From the NCBI GenBank assembly GCA_017307785.1, contig JAFKGI010000005.1:1-64000 (forward strand): DNA of 64,000 nucleotides. The letters run 5' to 3'. This document shows, in pieces, positions 26,997 to 35,485 of this stretch. The translations under genes were made by a program, and so were the position numbers. The notes below the pieces were generated by a model that was given only the letters and a program-made list of their open reading frames with translations, was not told the DNA's origin and searched no databases. This DNA comes from Vulcanimicrobiota bacterium. GTDB lineage: Bacteria > Vulcanimicrobiota > Xenobia > Xenobiales > JADMJV01. Positions within the stretch are counted from its first letter, which is position 1. Each line of letters opens with the position of its first letter.

Positions 26997-28131
26997 CGGT
27001 TTCTCCAAACAGAGCCGAAAGGAACGGCTTGGGATGGAAGACTTGCAGGTCGTCGATCTTCTCGCCCAGTCCGATGTACTTCACGGGAATCTTGAATTCT
27101 TGGGAAATGGCCACCACGATACCGCCCTTGGCGGTGCCGTCCAGCTTGGCCAGCACCAGACCGGTCAGGTTGGCCACTTCGTTAAAGGTGCGCGCCTGAT
27201 TGACGGCGTTCTGACCGGTGGTGGCGTCCAGCACCAGCAGCGTTTCGTGGGGAGCGTCGGGAATTTCGCGGGTGAGAACCTTGCGGATCTTGCGCAACTC
27301 TTCCATGAGGTTGACCTTGGAATGGAGGCGACCGGCCGTATCCACGATCAGCACGTCGGCTTTGCGGGCCTTGGCGGCGTTGACGGCGTCGAAGACGACG
27401 GCGGCCGGGTCGGAACCTTCGTTCTGATGAATGACGTCCACACCCAGGCGTGTGCCCCAGACCTGCAGCTGGTCGATAGCGGCGGCGCGGAAGGTATCGG
27501 CCGCGGCCAGAATGACTTTGTGCCCCTTGGACTTGAGGCGGTGGGTTAACTTGGCCGTCGAGGTGGTCTTACCGGTGCCGTTGACGCCCACCATGAGGAT
27601 GACGTTGAGGCGGCCCTCTTCGATGTTGAGAGGGTCGGCCGGCTCACTGGGGACTTCGCTGCCGTCATAGTTGAGCACCTCACCCAGGATGGTGCGCATT
27701 TCTTCCAACAGCGGCTCGGCCGTAGCCAGCTTCTTCTCTTTGACGATGGCGCGCAACTGGTCGATGATTTTCTCGGTGGCGGCGGTGCCCACATCGGAGG
27801 TGATGAGGATATCTTCCAGCTCTTCCCAGAGCGCCTCGTCCACCTTGCCGTGCATTTTAAAGAGCGAGGCCACCTTGGTGACCAGACCGGCGCGAGTTTT
27901 GTCCAGGCCTTTGGCGACCGCCTCGAACCAGGGATCGACCGGGGTCAGAGCCAGTTTCTTGGTGGCTTCCCAGGCGCCGCGCAGAAAGCCCTTCTTGAGC
28001 TTGGGCTCCTCGCCCTCAGCCGTCTCCTCTTCACCGGGAGCTTCCGTGACAGCGGCCTGCTCCTCGGTGGAGGGCGCGGCGGCACTCTCCGCGTCAGTTG
28101 AGCCTTTTTTGCCGAATAACTTCTTAAGCAT
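26989..28131 (-). CDS. ftsY: Signal recognition particle receptor FtsY
   Basis: A 380-residue GTPase that docks SRP-ribosome complexes at the membrane. The acidic, low-complexity N-terminal A domain (residues ~10-60) is followed by the N domain and then the G domain. G motifs are GVNGTGKTT near residue 185, [20 protein letters not shown], and KLDGTAKGG, with the closing [14 protein letters not shown]. It is the first gene of an operon with mutS2, an ACT protein and pbp1A; such coupling of ftsY to mutS2 is unusual. GGAA lies a few bases before the ATG. Confidence 0.97.
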   Translation of the reverse strand: MLKKLFGKKGSTDAESAAAPSTEEQAAVTEAPGEEETAEGEEPKLKKGFLRGAWEATKKLALTPVDPWFEAVAKGLDKTRAGLVTKVASLFKMHGKVDEALWEELEDILITSDVGTAATEKIIDQLRAIVKEKKLATAEPLLEEMRTILGEVLNYDGSEVPSEPADPLNIEEGRLNVILMVGVNGTGKTTSTAKLTHRLKSKGHKVILAAADTFRAAAIDQLQVWGTRLGVDVIHQNEGSDPAAVVFDAVNAAKARKADVLIVDTAGRLHSKVNLMEELRKIRKVLTREIPDAPHETLLVLDATTGQNAVNQARTFNEVANLTGLVLAKLDGTAKGGIVVAISQEFKIPVKYIGLGEKIDDLQVFHPKPFLSALFGETDG

Positions 28132-28196
28132 CTATCATTCCGTTCATTCCCAGGTTTGCCGAGGGGGGCCGCGACAGGTTGCGCGAAAACCCGACT

Positions 28197-28811
28197 ATGA
28201 TCCTCGTTTCGGAACCGAACGTCAAGGCCCTGGGAAGTATTTTACTGGCCCATGGCTCGGGAGCCCCTATGGACACGCCCTTCATGGACCGGGCCGCGCA
28301 GGCGCTGAACGCGGCCGGCTTGCGAGTTTTTCGCTATGAGTTCGCCTACATGGCTTCGCGGCGAGAAACCGGCAAGCGCCCTCCACCCAGTCGCTTTGAG
28401 AAGCTTCAGGAAGAACTGGCCCGGCTGTGGGAGAGTTGGGAGGCCGAGGGACCGCGTTATCTGGGCGGCAAATCCCTGGGTTCGCGCGTCAGCGTCAGCA
28501 TGGCCAGTCGCCTGGGCGCAGCCGGGGCGATTGCTCTGGGCTACCCGTTCCATCCGCCCGGTAAGCCGGAAAGCGTGCGCATGGCCCCGTTCGAAAACCT
28601 GACTTGCCCGGTGCTCATCCTGCAGGGAACCCGCGACCCTTTCGGCACCCCCGAAGAAGTAGCCGCCTACCCCCTCCCCGAGCAAGTCAAAATCCACTGG
28701 ATCCAGGGCGGAACCCACGACCTCTCCGTCCGCAAAACCGACCCCGAACCCTTCGCCCAAGTCCGCGACCAGGTCTCCACCTGGCTGGCTTGCTCATCAG
28801 GCTCCGCCTAG
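28197..28811 (+). CDS. Alpha/beta hydrolase, Tex30/KANL3 type
   Basis: A 204-residue soluble protein with a compact alpha/beta hydrolase fold of the Tex30/KANL3 (dienelactone-hydrolase-like) group. LLAHGSGAPMDTPFM forms the oxyanion loop. The nucleophile elbow is GGKSLGSR, the acid is probably in LQGTRDPFG, and the histidine in GGTHDLSV. Substrate unknown. The ATG at 28197 gives a family-like start but has no clear ribosome binding site; TTG 28179 is an alternative. It is divergent from ftsY. Confidence 0.8.
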   Translation: MILVSEPNVKALGSILLAHGSGAPMDTPFMDRAAQALNAAGLRVFRYEFAYMASRRETGKRPPPSRFEKLQEELARLWESWEAEGPRYLGGKSLGSRVSVSMASRLGAAGAIALGYPFHPPGKPESVRMAPFENLTCPVLILQGTRDPFGTPEEVAAYPLPEQVKIHWIQGGTHDLSVRKTDPEPFAQVRDQVSTWLACSSGSA

Positions 28812-29092
28812 AGAGGAGAGGAGGGAAAATGGGAAGCGGGAGAGACACCGAGGCAGGCGCTTGCTGCTCCCGGAAAGGGGATAGGGGGGATTATGGGGAT
28901 GAGGAGATAGAGCACCTCAGGCGCTTGCTTTCAGTGCCACGGCCGACCTGATCCGCAAGTTGTTTCTTGGAGTGAGCGGTTCGTACCATCGGCTCAACTC
29001 CAAAAACGACATACGCAAAAGGCTGGCCTTACCGCCACAGCTCTCTCCAAATCCCCCCGCTTCCCCGCTTCCCCTTCGAGGCGAAAGCCCGG
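28811..29092. repeat. Intergenic hairpin-forming element, copy A
   Basis: This 340-nt gap holds no supported gene. A purine-rich left arm (around GGGAAGCGGGAGAGA) and a pyrimidine-rich right arm (CTCTCTCC...CCGCTTCCCC) are imperfect inverted repeats. Both ends, and an inner piece (ATCCGCAAG, then GGCTCAACTCC), resemble the gap at 61350-61520. This copy is about 110 nt longer inside and has an 11-nt direct repeat (AGGCGCTTGCT) within the extra part. Confidence 0.5.
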
Positions 29093-29151
29093 CAGAACGA
29101 GCATAAAGGCAGAAAGCAGGTCCGGACGCCGGGGCGCGGGAATGCCGGGCC

Positions 29152-30372
29152 ATGTTTGTCGTCTATGCCACCCCGTTTTTCACTCAGAACACGATGGGAT
29201 TGGTGGAAGCCTTTGCCCATCTGCCCGGCATTCGTCTGGGGGTTATCAGCCAGGAGCCTCAAGAGGTTCTGCCCCCTGAGATACGCAGCCGCTTCGCCGG
29301 TCACTGGCGGGTGCACGACGCGCTGAACTTGGAGCAGTTGACCTGGGCGGCCCGGGAATTGGCCCGCCGTCACGGGCCGATCGACCGGCTGATTGCGGCC
29401 AACGAGCAGATTCAACTACCGCTCGCAAAGGTCCGGGACCAGCTGGAAATTCCCGGAATGAGCGCCGAAACCGTCCTGAACTTTCGCGACAAAGGGCGCA
29501 TGAAGGACCTCTTTCTCGAGCACGGCATCCCCTGCGCGCGCCACTGTCGCGCCGTCTCCGCCGACGACGCCTGGAATTTCGTCCAGGAAGTAGGCTTCCC
29601 CATCTGCGTCAAGCCGGTGGATGGAGCGGCCGCTCAGTCCACCTATCGAGTCGAGAGCTCTCGAGGCCTGCGTGAGTTGCTGCAATCCCGCCCGGCCACC
29701 GAATATGCACCGCTCCAGCTGGAAGAATTTCTAGTAGGCCAGGAACACTCGTTTGAAACCGTATCCCTGGGAGGATCCGCGGTCTGGCATTCGTGGACGC
29801 GCTACCAGCCCACACCGCTGGACGTGATGCGCAATCCCTGGATCCAATGGCGCATCGTGCTACCGCGCGAGGTTGATGACCAGGATTTCGCAGAAATCCG
29901 CGAGTTTGGCCCCAAGGCTCTGAAGGCTCTGGGAATGGGCACCGGCCTGAGCCACATGGAGTGGTTCCGCCGCAGCGACGGCCGTATCGCCATCGGTGAA
30001 GTCGGCGCCCGTCCGCCGGGAGCCCAGATCACCACCATGATGGATCGGGCCCATGACTTCCACTCCGAAGGGGCCTGGGCACGCCTCATGGTCTTCGGCG
30101 AATTCGATCCGCCCAAAGAACGCAAATATGCGGTCGGTAACGCTTTCTTGCGCGGCCTGGGGGGCGGGCGAGTCAAGGGCGTGGTCGGACTCGACAAGGT
30201 CTTCGCCGAGCTCGGCGATCACATCACCGACTATCGCATTCCCGAACCGGGTCAACCCGCGGCCATCACCTACGAAGGGGAAGGCTTCATCATCGTCCGC
30301 CACCCCGAGACCAAGGTAGTGGACGAGATGCTTCAGTTCATCATCAATACCGTCCGGGTCGAACTCGTTTAG
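29152..30372 (+). CDS. ATP-grasp ligase-like protein
   Basis: A 406-residue cytoplasmic protein of the ATP-grasp superfamily, whose members join a carboxylate to an amine or thiol using ATP. The N-terminal Rossmann-like part is MFVVYATPFF...GVISQEP. The ATP-grasp core has FRDKGRMKDLFLEHGIPCAR, FPICVKPVDGAAAQSTYRV near residue 150, LEEFLVGQEHSFETV, and the Mg site in IAIGEVGARPPGA near residue 285. It resembles carbamoyl-phosphate-synthase-like and biotin-carboxylase-like ligases, but the substrate cannot be inferred. No biosynthetic partner is adjacent. Its stop overlaps the convergent regulator gene by 4 nt. Confidence 0.82.
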   Translation: MFVVYATPFFTQNTMGLVEAFAHLPGIRLGVISQEPQEVLPPEIRSRFAGHWRVHDALNLEQLTWAARELARRHGPIDRLIAANEQIQLPLAKVRDQLEIPGMSAETVLNFRDKGRMKDLFLEHGIPCARHCRAVSADDAWNFVQEVGFPICVKPVDGAAAQSTYRVESSRGLRELLQSRPATEYAPLQLEEFLVGQEHSFETVSLGGSAVWHSWTRYQPTPLDVMRNPWIQWRIVLPREVDDQDFAEIREFGPKALKALGMGTGLSHMEWFRRSDGRIAIGEVGARPPGAQITTMMDRAHDFHSEGAWARLMVFGEFDPPKERKYAVGNAFLRGLGGGRVKGVVGLDKVFAELGDHITDYRIPEPGQPAAITYEGEGFIIVRHPETKVVDEMLQFIINTVRVELV

Positions 30373-31673
30373 TCGTAGCGGTCGAGGAGCGCCAGCACGG
30401 GGTCGGGAGGAGAGCTGATGCCTTTTTCCAGCTGCAGGGTCGTGCCGCCGGGCTGGGAGGCCAGCCAGATCTGATCGACCAGCTCCAGCATGAGCGAATA
30501 GCCCATTCCTAAGGAGATTTTGGTCGAGAAACCCTTCTGCAGGATCGAAGCCGGCAGGTCTTCGGCCCGGATACCGGGTCCTCGATCGGTGACTTCGATC
30601 TGCAGGCGATCCAGGTCTTTGCGCACCCGCGCCAGACCAAGCTCTCCGTGCTTGATGGCGTTACCGGCCGCTTCCCCGACGGCCACGACCAGGTCGCTGG
30701 CCCGTTCTTCTTCCATGCCTTCGGCACTGGCCATCTCGTAGACGGCTCGGCGTAGCTCGCTGAACGACTCCCGATGCGAGAGGTCCACTTCCAACAAGAG
30801 CTGGCCCCGTCGCGGCATGTCCAGTTCATCGACCAGATGGAATTTTCCGCGCGTGACGGTGTTGAGCAAGTTGCAGCAGAAGGTCTTCTTCTCGATTTCC
30901 GCCGCCAGCAACTGGCTCTCCAGCAACTTGCGCTTGGAAATATCGCGGACCATCCCGAGGACGCCGGCACGCTGCCCTTTGTCATCCAGCAGCGGGGTGA
31001 CCGTGGCCATGACCCAGCAATCCGTACCGTCTCGACGCTGCAGGCACAGATCCACGGGGCTGGGCGAACGCCAAGTCATGGCGGCCAGCCTTCGATCCTG
31101 AGGCCGCACGAAGCGAAAGATCGAACGCCCCATCAACTCAAAGTTGGAGCGTCCGAGCATTTCCGAGAGTCTCTGGTTGGCGAAGGTAATGCGCGAGCTT
31201 TCATCCACCGTGTAGATCCCCTCACTGGAAGTCTCCACGATCTGCTGATAGCGAGCCTGACTCAGACGCTCGCGGCGGCGATGGGCGGCCTGACGCAGCT
31301 CGCGCTGCAGTGCCGGAATCAGGCGTCCTGTGTTCTCTTTGAGGATGAAGTCGTGAGCGCCGGCCTTCATGAATTCGGCGGCGCGCTCTTCGCCCACGGT
31401 ACCGGAGACCACGATGAAGGGAATGTCCAGGCCCGTCTCGCGGTAGAGAGCCAGAGCGTCCATTCCCGAGAAGTTAGGCAGTCGATTGTCGGCGATAATT
31501 GCGTCCCACGGGTCGCGCAGGGCGACCCTCATGGCTTCCGCCGTCTCCACACGCAGAGTTTTTAAATCAAAGCCGCCCATGCGCAGCTGATCGGTCAGGA
31601 GCCAGGCATGGTCCGGGTCGTCCTCGACCAATAAAAGTCGAACACGGGTCCGATTATTTGGTTGTGGAGGCAA
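30369..31673 (-). CDS. Response regulator with PAS and anti-sigma-type HATPase domains
   Basis: A 434-residue cytoplasmic signalling protein. Residues ~10-125 are a receiver domain with phospho-acceptor Asp in AIIADNRLPNFSGM and Lys in DFILKEN. A PAS domain follows (~145-260, YQQIVETSSEGIYTVDESSR). The end (~290-420) is an RsbW-like HATPase_c_2 domain (VVAVGEAAGNAIKHGELG; VTDRGPGI; GFSTKISLGMGYSL). There is no HisKA domain, so it is probably a switch that binds or phosphorylates a partner, as anti-sigma kinases do. It starts at TTG with AGGAG 6 nt upstream. No anti-sigma antagonist lies nearby. Confidence 0.87.
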   Translation of the reverse strand: MPPQPNNRTRVRLLLVEDDPDHAWLLTDQLRMGGFDLKTLRVETAEAMRVALRDPWDAIIADNRLPNFSGMDALALYRETGLDIPFIVVSGTVGEERAAEFMKAGAHDFILKENTGRLIPALQRELRQAAHRRRERLSQARYQQIVETSSEGIYTVDESSRITFANQRLSEMLGRSNFELMGRSIFRFVRPQDRRLAAMTWRSPSPVDLCLQRRDGTDCWVMATVTPLLDDKGQRAGVLGMVRDISKRKLLESQLLAAEIEKKTFCCNLLNTVTRGKFHLVDELDMPRRGQLLLEVDLSHRESFSELRRAVYEMASAEGMEEERASDLVVAVGEAAGNAIKHGELGLARVRKDLDRLQIEVTDRGPGIRAEDLPASILQKGFSTKISLGMGYSLMLELVDQIWLASQPGGTTLQLEKGISSPPDPVLALLDRYD

Positions 31674-31763
31674 GGTCCACTCCTCTCCGATTCGCTTTCC
31701 GTAGGCATTATTTTAATACGAACATACTGCCAGGCTACGGACTTGGATACTATATTTCGGGGG

Positions 31764-31792
31764 TTGACGAAATTTCGCCGACCCCTTAGCAT
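31764..31792 (+). promoter_or_regulatory. Sigma-70-type promoter
   Basis: TTGACG and TAGCAT are separated by exactly 17 nt. Transcription would start near 31799, about 33 nt before a short ORF with a strong ribosome binding site and about 180 nt before the MFS transporter. Eye inspection found no equally good promoter closer to the transporter. Confidence 0.6.
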
Positions 31793-31831
31793 CGAAAGCA
31801 CTTACCTGGACACGATTGGAGGAGCAGCCAA

Positions 31832-31924
31832 ATGCATAAGGATCTCATCATGATGACCGCATTTGTCGTCGACTTCTCCCTCGGTGGCTCGCCGCAGTCG
31901 CGACCGTCGTTCGACCGACGCTAA
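31832..31924 (+). CDS. Short leader ORF (30 aa) before the MFS transporter
   Basis: A 30-residue ORF, MHKDLIMMTAFVVDFSLGGS followed by ten more residues ending in FDRR. GGAGGAG lies 7 nt before its ATG and a consensus-like promoter lies just upstream. It ends 53 nt before the GTG of the MFS gene. The short hydrophobic peptide, strong translation signal and position fit a regulatory leader peptide of the kind found before some resistance genes, or a small membrane protein. No other evidence of expression is available. Confidence 0.45.
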   Translation: MHKDLIMMTAFVVDFSLGGSPQSRPSFDRR

Positions 31925-31977
31925 CTTAGCCACCCCCTTACCTTCCCTCTTTCTCGTCTTTTTCCCCGGAGGTTCTC

Positions 31978-33183
31978 GTGTCCGCAAGTTTCTCGAATTC
32001 TTTTCAATTACTAAGGCGCTATCCCGCGTTCTCCCGCATCTTCTGGTCTGACGCGCTGGCTCAACTCGGCCATAATATGCTGGTGGTCGCTTTCCCGACC
32101 CTGATCCTGGAGGTCACTCACGACATTACCCTGACGGGCCTGTCTTTCACGGGTGACATTCTGGCCTATGGTCTGCTCAGCCCGCTGGCCGGCTACCTGG
32201 CCGACCGCTGGGAGCAGAAGCGGCTCATGCTGGTGGCCAATTTTTCCCGATTCGGACTGCTGCTTTTGCTGCTTTACACTCTGGCCCACGGATATCCGGC
32301 CTGGTTTTACCTGCTGATCTCCATGGCTCTGGGTGGTTCCGCGGCACTTTTCAGCCCGGCCCGGGCCGCCTTTCTCCGGCGCATCCTTTCCGGTAACGAC
32401 TTGCTGGAGGCGGTTGCTCTGGAGGGGACCAGCACCTTCCTGTTGCGCCTGATTTCTCCGGCGCTGATGGGACTGATTCTGGTGGTCAGTGACGCGCGCG
32501 CGGGCGTGGCGGCCGACGCCTTTCTCTACTTGATCTCCAGCCTGCTGATCTGGCCCGCCTGGGTCAGCGGCCCTCGGGTCGCTCCTACCGTGGAAAGCAA
32601 AGATCAGGGAGGCTGGAGTGAGGGTTGGAAGCTGCTTCTGTCCAGTCCAGAACTGAGGGGACTGCTCTGGATCGACCTGCTGATTTCTTTTCTGGGAATG
32701 GCAACCTGGTCCACGGCGGTGGCCTACCTCGAGCAAGTGCTGCACGTGCGCGCCGCCAACAATGGTTGGCTGCAGGCGTCTATGGGCATCACCGGGGCTT
32801 TGGGCACGCGCTGGGTCATGCGCTTTCCTCAAGGGGACGGCTTGCGCTGGCTCTGCCTGGGGTTGATTTGCTGCAGCTACCTCAGTCTGGGGCATTGCGA
32901 CACCTTGACCAAATTGGTGCTGGCCTGGTCTCTGCGGGGACTGGGGGTGGGCGGCCTGATGGTGCTGATCTCCCAGCAGCTGGCGCGTGAAGTTCCGTCC
33001 CATCTCATGGGTCGGGCCCAGGCGGCCTGGGAACAAGCGGTCTTGATCGCCTGCTTCCTGGGAACCATCATCACGCCCTGGATGATCGCCCACGGCGGAC
33101 CGCTGCTGGCCTTCCGTATCTATGGCTGGGCTTTCCTGGCCTTGATGCTGGTGGGTCGGATGCTGTCGGTCAAGCGGTCTTGA
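31978..33183 (+). CDS. Major facilitator superfamily exporter
   Basis: A 401-residue membrane protein with about 12 helices. The cytoplasmic loop between helices 2 and 3 (GYLADRWEQKRLML) carries the MFS motif A pattern, and the overall sequence resembles the EntS/MFS_3 group of drug and siderophore exporters. The substrate is unknown. The GTG start has CGGAGG 5 nt upstream. It appears to be transcribed from the promoter at 31764 together with the short ORF. A divergent REC-PAS-HATPase gene lies upstream; whether it regulates the exporter is unknown. Confidence 0.87.
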   Translation: MSASFSNSFQLLRRYPAFSRIFWSDALAQLGHNMLVVAFPTLILEVTHDITLTGLSFTGDILAYGLLSPLAGYLADRWEQKRLMLVANFSRFGLLLLLLYTLAHGYPAWFYLLISMALGGSAALFSPARAAFLRRILSGNDLLEAVALEGTSTFLLRLISPALMGLILVVSDARAGVAADAFLYLISSLLIWPAWVSGPRVAPTVESKDQGGWSEGWKLLLSSPELRGLLWIDLLISFLGMATWSTAVAYLEQVLHVRAANNGWLQASMGITGALGTRWVMRFPQGDGLRWLCLGLICCSYLSLGHCDTLTKLVLAWSLRGLGVGGLMVLISQQLAREVPSHLMGRAQAAWEQAVLIACFLGTIITPWMIAHGGPLLAFRIYGWAFLALMLVGRMLSVKRS

Positions 33184-33214
33184 GGACCGGTTTGTCCGAC
33201 TGCTTTGCGGTGCC

Positions 33215-33232
33215 GGGGGCAAAGAAGCCCCC
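33215..33232. other. Short GC-rich hairpin after the MFS gene
   Basis: GGGGGC-AAAGAA-GCCCCC could form a 6-bp stem about 30 nt after the MFS stop. There is no T run, so it may stabilise the 3' end rather than terminate transcription. Confidence 0.3.
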
Positions 33233-33324
33233 AAACATCATACCCGCTGCTGAAAATCCGTGTGGTGTGCTCATAAACTGAGGATAGGCGCAAAAGGCGC
33301 CGTTCCGCAGTGGAGTCAATACGA

Positions 33325-33360
33325 AAAGGCCTGGTACTAATGTACCAGGCCTTTCTTTCT
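33325..33360. terminator. Bidirectional rho-independent terminator
   Basis: A 13-bp stem AAAGGCCTGGTAC / GTACCAGGCCTTT with a 4-nt loop and a T-rich tail (CTTTCTTTCT). It lies between the convergent ends of the MFS gene and the His/Gln-rich protein gene. Confidence 0.92.
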
Positions 33361-33379
33361 AAGCAGAGGCGATTCGACT

Positions 33380-33949
33380 TTAGTAGCGGCGGCCGTAGAG
33401 GGTGGGGACGGCGATGGGACCACTGAAGAGCGCCGAGCTGGCCGTCAGCGAAACGACGCCGCCGTTGAACTGGGCCGGAGCGAATCCCTGATTGAGGAAG
33501 CCGCCCAGCGCGGATTCCATCGAACCAAAGCCCTGCATGCTGGCGGCGAAAGTGTTCTGGAGAGCGGCGCCGCCAGCCTGAAACTGGGCGATGGCCTGCG
33601 TTTCGTAAGCGGCGAAGGCGGCCTGCTGAGCTTGAGCCTGCGCTTCGGCCTGGGCCTGGGCGGCGGTCTGCTGAGGAGTCTGCAGTCCCTGCTGCAGCTG
33701 CTGCTGAATGCCGGCCAGCTGGGCGTTGAGCTGCTGGATCATCTGAGCTTGCTGCATTTGAAAGATCATCATCTGCTGATCCATCGCCTGCTGATTGAAA
33801 TTGGTGATGTTGCCGGCCGGCGGGTTGTGGGGCTTGCCGCCGTGGTTCGGTTTGCCGCCGTGATTGGGTTTGTTGTGGTTCGGCTTGTGGTGGGCCGGCT
33901 TGTGGGTGTGGTGTCCGTGGGCCTTGTGGTTCTCAGCTACTTTGCTCAT
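33380..33949 (-). CDS. His-rich/Gln-rich low-complexity protein
   Basis: A 189-residue protein of unknown function with no signal peptide. Residues ~8-45 are a His/Pro/Lys/Asn/Gly-rich repeat region (HKPAHHKPNHNKPNHGG and similar), able in principle to bind Ni, Zn or Cu. Residues ~50-130 are Gln/Ala-rich and helical (MIQQLNAQLAGIQQQLQQG). The C-terminus (~135-189) is Gly/Phe/Ala-rich and ends GRRY. ATG 33949 is preferred: AGAGGTGA lies 5 nt upstream, whereas the GTG at 33958 is part of that site. A metal store or self-assembling protein is possible but unproved. Confidence 0.65.
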   Translation of the reverse strand: MSKVAENHKAHGHHTHKPAHHKPNHNKPNHGGKPNHGGKPHNPPAGNITNFNQQAMDQQMMIFQMQQAQMIQQLNAQLAGIQQQLQQGLQTPQQTAAQAQAEAQAQAQQAAFAAYETQAIAQFQAGGAALQNTFAASMQGFGSMESALGGFLNQGFAPAQFNGGVVSLTASSALFSGPIAVPTLYGRRY

Positions 33950-34017
33950 TTTGCTCACCTCTTTCGCGACTGCTTATGAGATGAGTTTACGTTTTAACCA
34001 ACAAGGCCAGATAAATT

Positions 34018-34090
34018 CGGCCCGTTCGAAATGAACGAGCCGTTAACCTCAGAGCCTGGGAGTTAACATGTTTGTTGCCAACATGTTAAC
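34018..34090. promoter_or_regulatory. Two hairpins and three GTTAAC boxes between minus-strand genes
   Basis: The 147-nt gap holds a 10-bp stem with one mismatch (CGGCCCGTTC / GAACGAGCCG, 34018-34042) and an 11-bp perfect inverted repeat (GTTAACATGTT / AACATGTTAAC, 34062-34090). Three GTTAAC palindromes start at 34042, 34062 and 34085. The hairpins lie directly after the FAD-dehydrogenase stop and upstream of the His-rich gene, so they may be terminator or operator. No T run follows on either strand. Confidence 0.4.
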
Positions 34091-34096
34091 CGGCCG

Positions 34097-35485
34097 TCAA
34101 AGGTCAAAAACCTTACCCGGGTTCAGCAGACCCTCGGGATCGAGGGCCTTCTTGACGGCCCGCATGGTAGCCACCTCGGCCGGGCCACGCGAAAAGCCCA
34201 GGGCAGACTTCTTGAGCAAACCGATACCGTGCTCGGCGCTGACGCTGCCCCCCAACTTGTGGAGCAACTCATACAGCTGCATGTCGGCGACGTGGCAGCC
34301 GTCCCAGAATTCTTCCGGATCCGTGGCCGAAGGCTTCATTACGTTGATGTGCAGATTGCCGTCGCCCAGATGTCCGAACAGATAGAGTTCTCCCGGGAAG
34401 GTGGGAGCGACTTCTTTTTCCAGCGTGTGCACGAATTCGGCCAGGCGGCCGACTTCCACCGAGATGTCGTTCTTGTGCATCAATCCCAGACGACCCAAAG
34501 ACTCGGTGATGTTGTCGCGATAGGCCCAGAGGCGATTGATATCGGCGCTGGACTTGGCTACCAGCCCGTCCTGCACCAACTTTTGCGCCATGACTTGTTC
34601 GAGCCAGCGGTCGAGTTCGCCGTCCAGACGACCTTCGACCTCAATGAGAACCGCCGCGGGCGGCAGTTCTCCCGAGCCACCGAAAGGCGAAGGAACTCCC
34701 TGGGCTTTGATCACCGCCTCCAGGCAGTTGCGGCCCATATATTCGAAGGCCTGGAGCTGGAAGCGTCCCTGAATGCGGGCGTGGCGCAGCAACTCGAGGC
34801 CCGCTTCCATCCCGTCCACGGCCAGAAAGAGAACCTGGCGGTCGGTGGGCAGAAGTGCCAGACGCAGGGTGGCGCGGGTGATAATTCCCAGAATGCCCTC
34901 GCTTCCGATCATCAATTGGCGTAGATCGGGTCCGACATTGTCCTTCTGCACCGCGTTGCCCAGATTGAGCAAGGTTCCGTCCATCAGGGCCACCTGCAGA
35001 CCGGTCACCCAGTGACGGGCGTGGCCGTAGCGGAGAACGCGGATTCCCCCGGCATTGGTCGCCAGATTGCCGCCCACCTGACAACTGCCTTTGGAGGCCA
35101 GATCGACCGGCCAGGTCAGTCCCAGATGCTCGCAGTGCACGTGGACCTCATGGTTGGTGACACCCGCACCGGTGGTCAGAGTCAAACCGAAAGGATCTAC
35201 CTCGCCCAGGTCGCGCAAGCGCTCCAGACTGAGAACCAGTTCGCCTTCGGCGGCCACGGCCCCGGCCGAAAGGCCGGTGCGCCCACCAGACGGCACCACG
35301 GCGATGCCGTGCTGACTGCAGAACTGAAGAATCTCGCAGACTTCCTCGGCGTGCCGCGGGAAGACCACGGCCGAAGGCCTGGGCACATAGACCCGAGTCC
35401 AATCGCGTCCGTAAGTCTGTAAATCTTGCGGTTGCCGACTGAGCGGCACGCGTTGGCCGAGTTCGTCAATCCACTGTGTCTTCAT
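34097..35485 (-). CDS. FAD-linked 2-hydroxyacid dehydrogenase (GlcD/D2HGDH type)
   Basis: A 462-residue flavoprotein expected to oxidise a D-2-hydroxy acid such as glycolate, D-lactate or D-2-hydroxyglutarate. The FAD_binding_4 domain (~30-210) shows VVPSGGRTGLSAGAV and GGNLATNAGGIRVLRYGH. The C-terminal domain has GHLGDGNLHINV and SVSAEHGIGLLKK, which hold the metal and substrate residues. The ATG has GGAGG 5 nt upstream and overlaps the tsaD stop by 4 nt. It is the last gene of the t6A-related operon, which is not a known functional pairing. The exact substrate cannot be chosen from sequence. Confidence 0.88.
   Translation of the reverse strand: MKTQWIDELGQRVPLSRQPQDLQTYGRDWTRVYVPRPSAVVFPRHAEEVCEILQFCSQHGIAVVPSGGRTGLSAGAVAAEGELVLSLERLRDLGEVDPFGLTLTTGAGVTNHEVHVHCEHLGLTWPVDLASKGSCQVGGNLATNAGGIRVLRYGHARHWVTGLQVALMDGTLLNLGNAVQKDNVGPDLRQLMIGSEGILGIITRATLRLALLPTDRQVLFLAVDGMEAGLELLRHARIQGRFQLQAFEYMGRNCLEAVIKAQGVPSPFGGSGELPPAAVLIEVEGRLDGELDRWLEQVMAQKLVQDGLVAKSSADINRLWAYRDNITESLGRLGLMHKNDISVEVGRLAEFVHTLEKEVAPTFPGELYLFGHLGDGNLHINVMKPSATDPEEFWDGCHVADMQLYELLHKLGGSVSAEHGIGLLKKSALGFSRGPAEVATMRAVKKALDPEGLLNPGKVFDL

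Noticed and set aside
31802..31987. A 61-codon minus-strand frame opposite the leader ORF before the MFS gene.
   Set aside because: It lies opposite a promoter-supported plus-strand unit, is rich in Arg and Lys as expected of a chance frame, and no clear ribosome binding site was seen.
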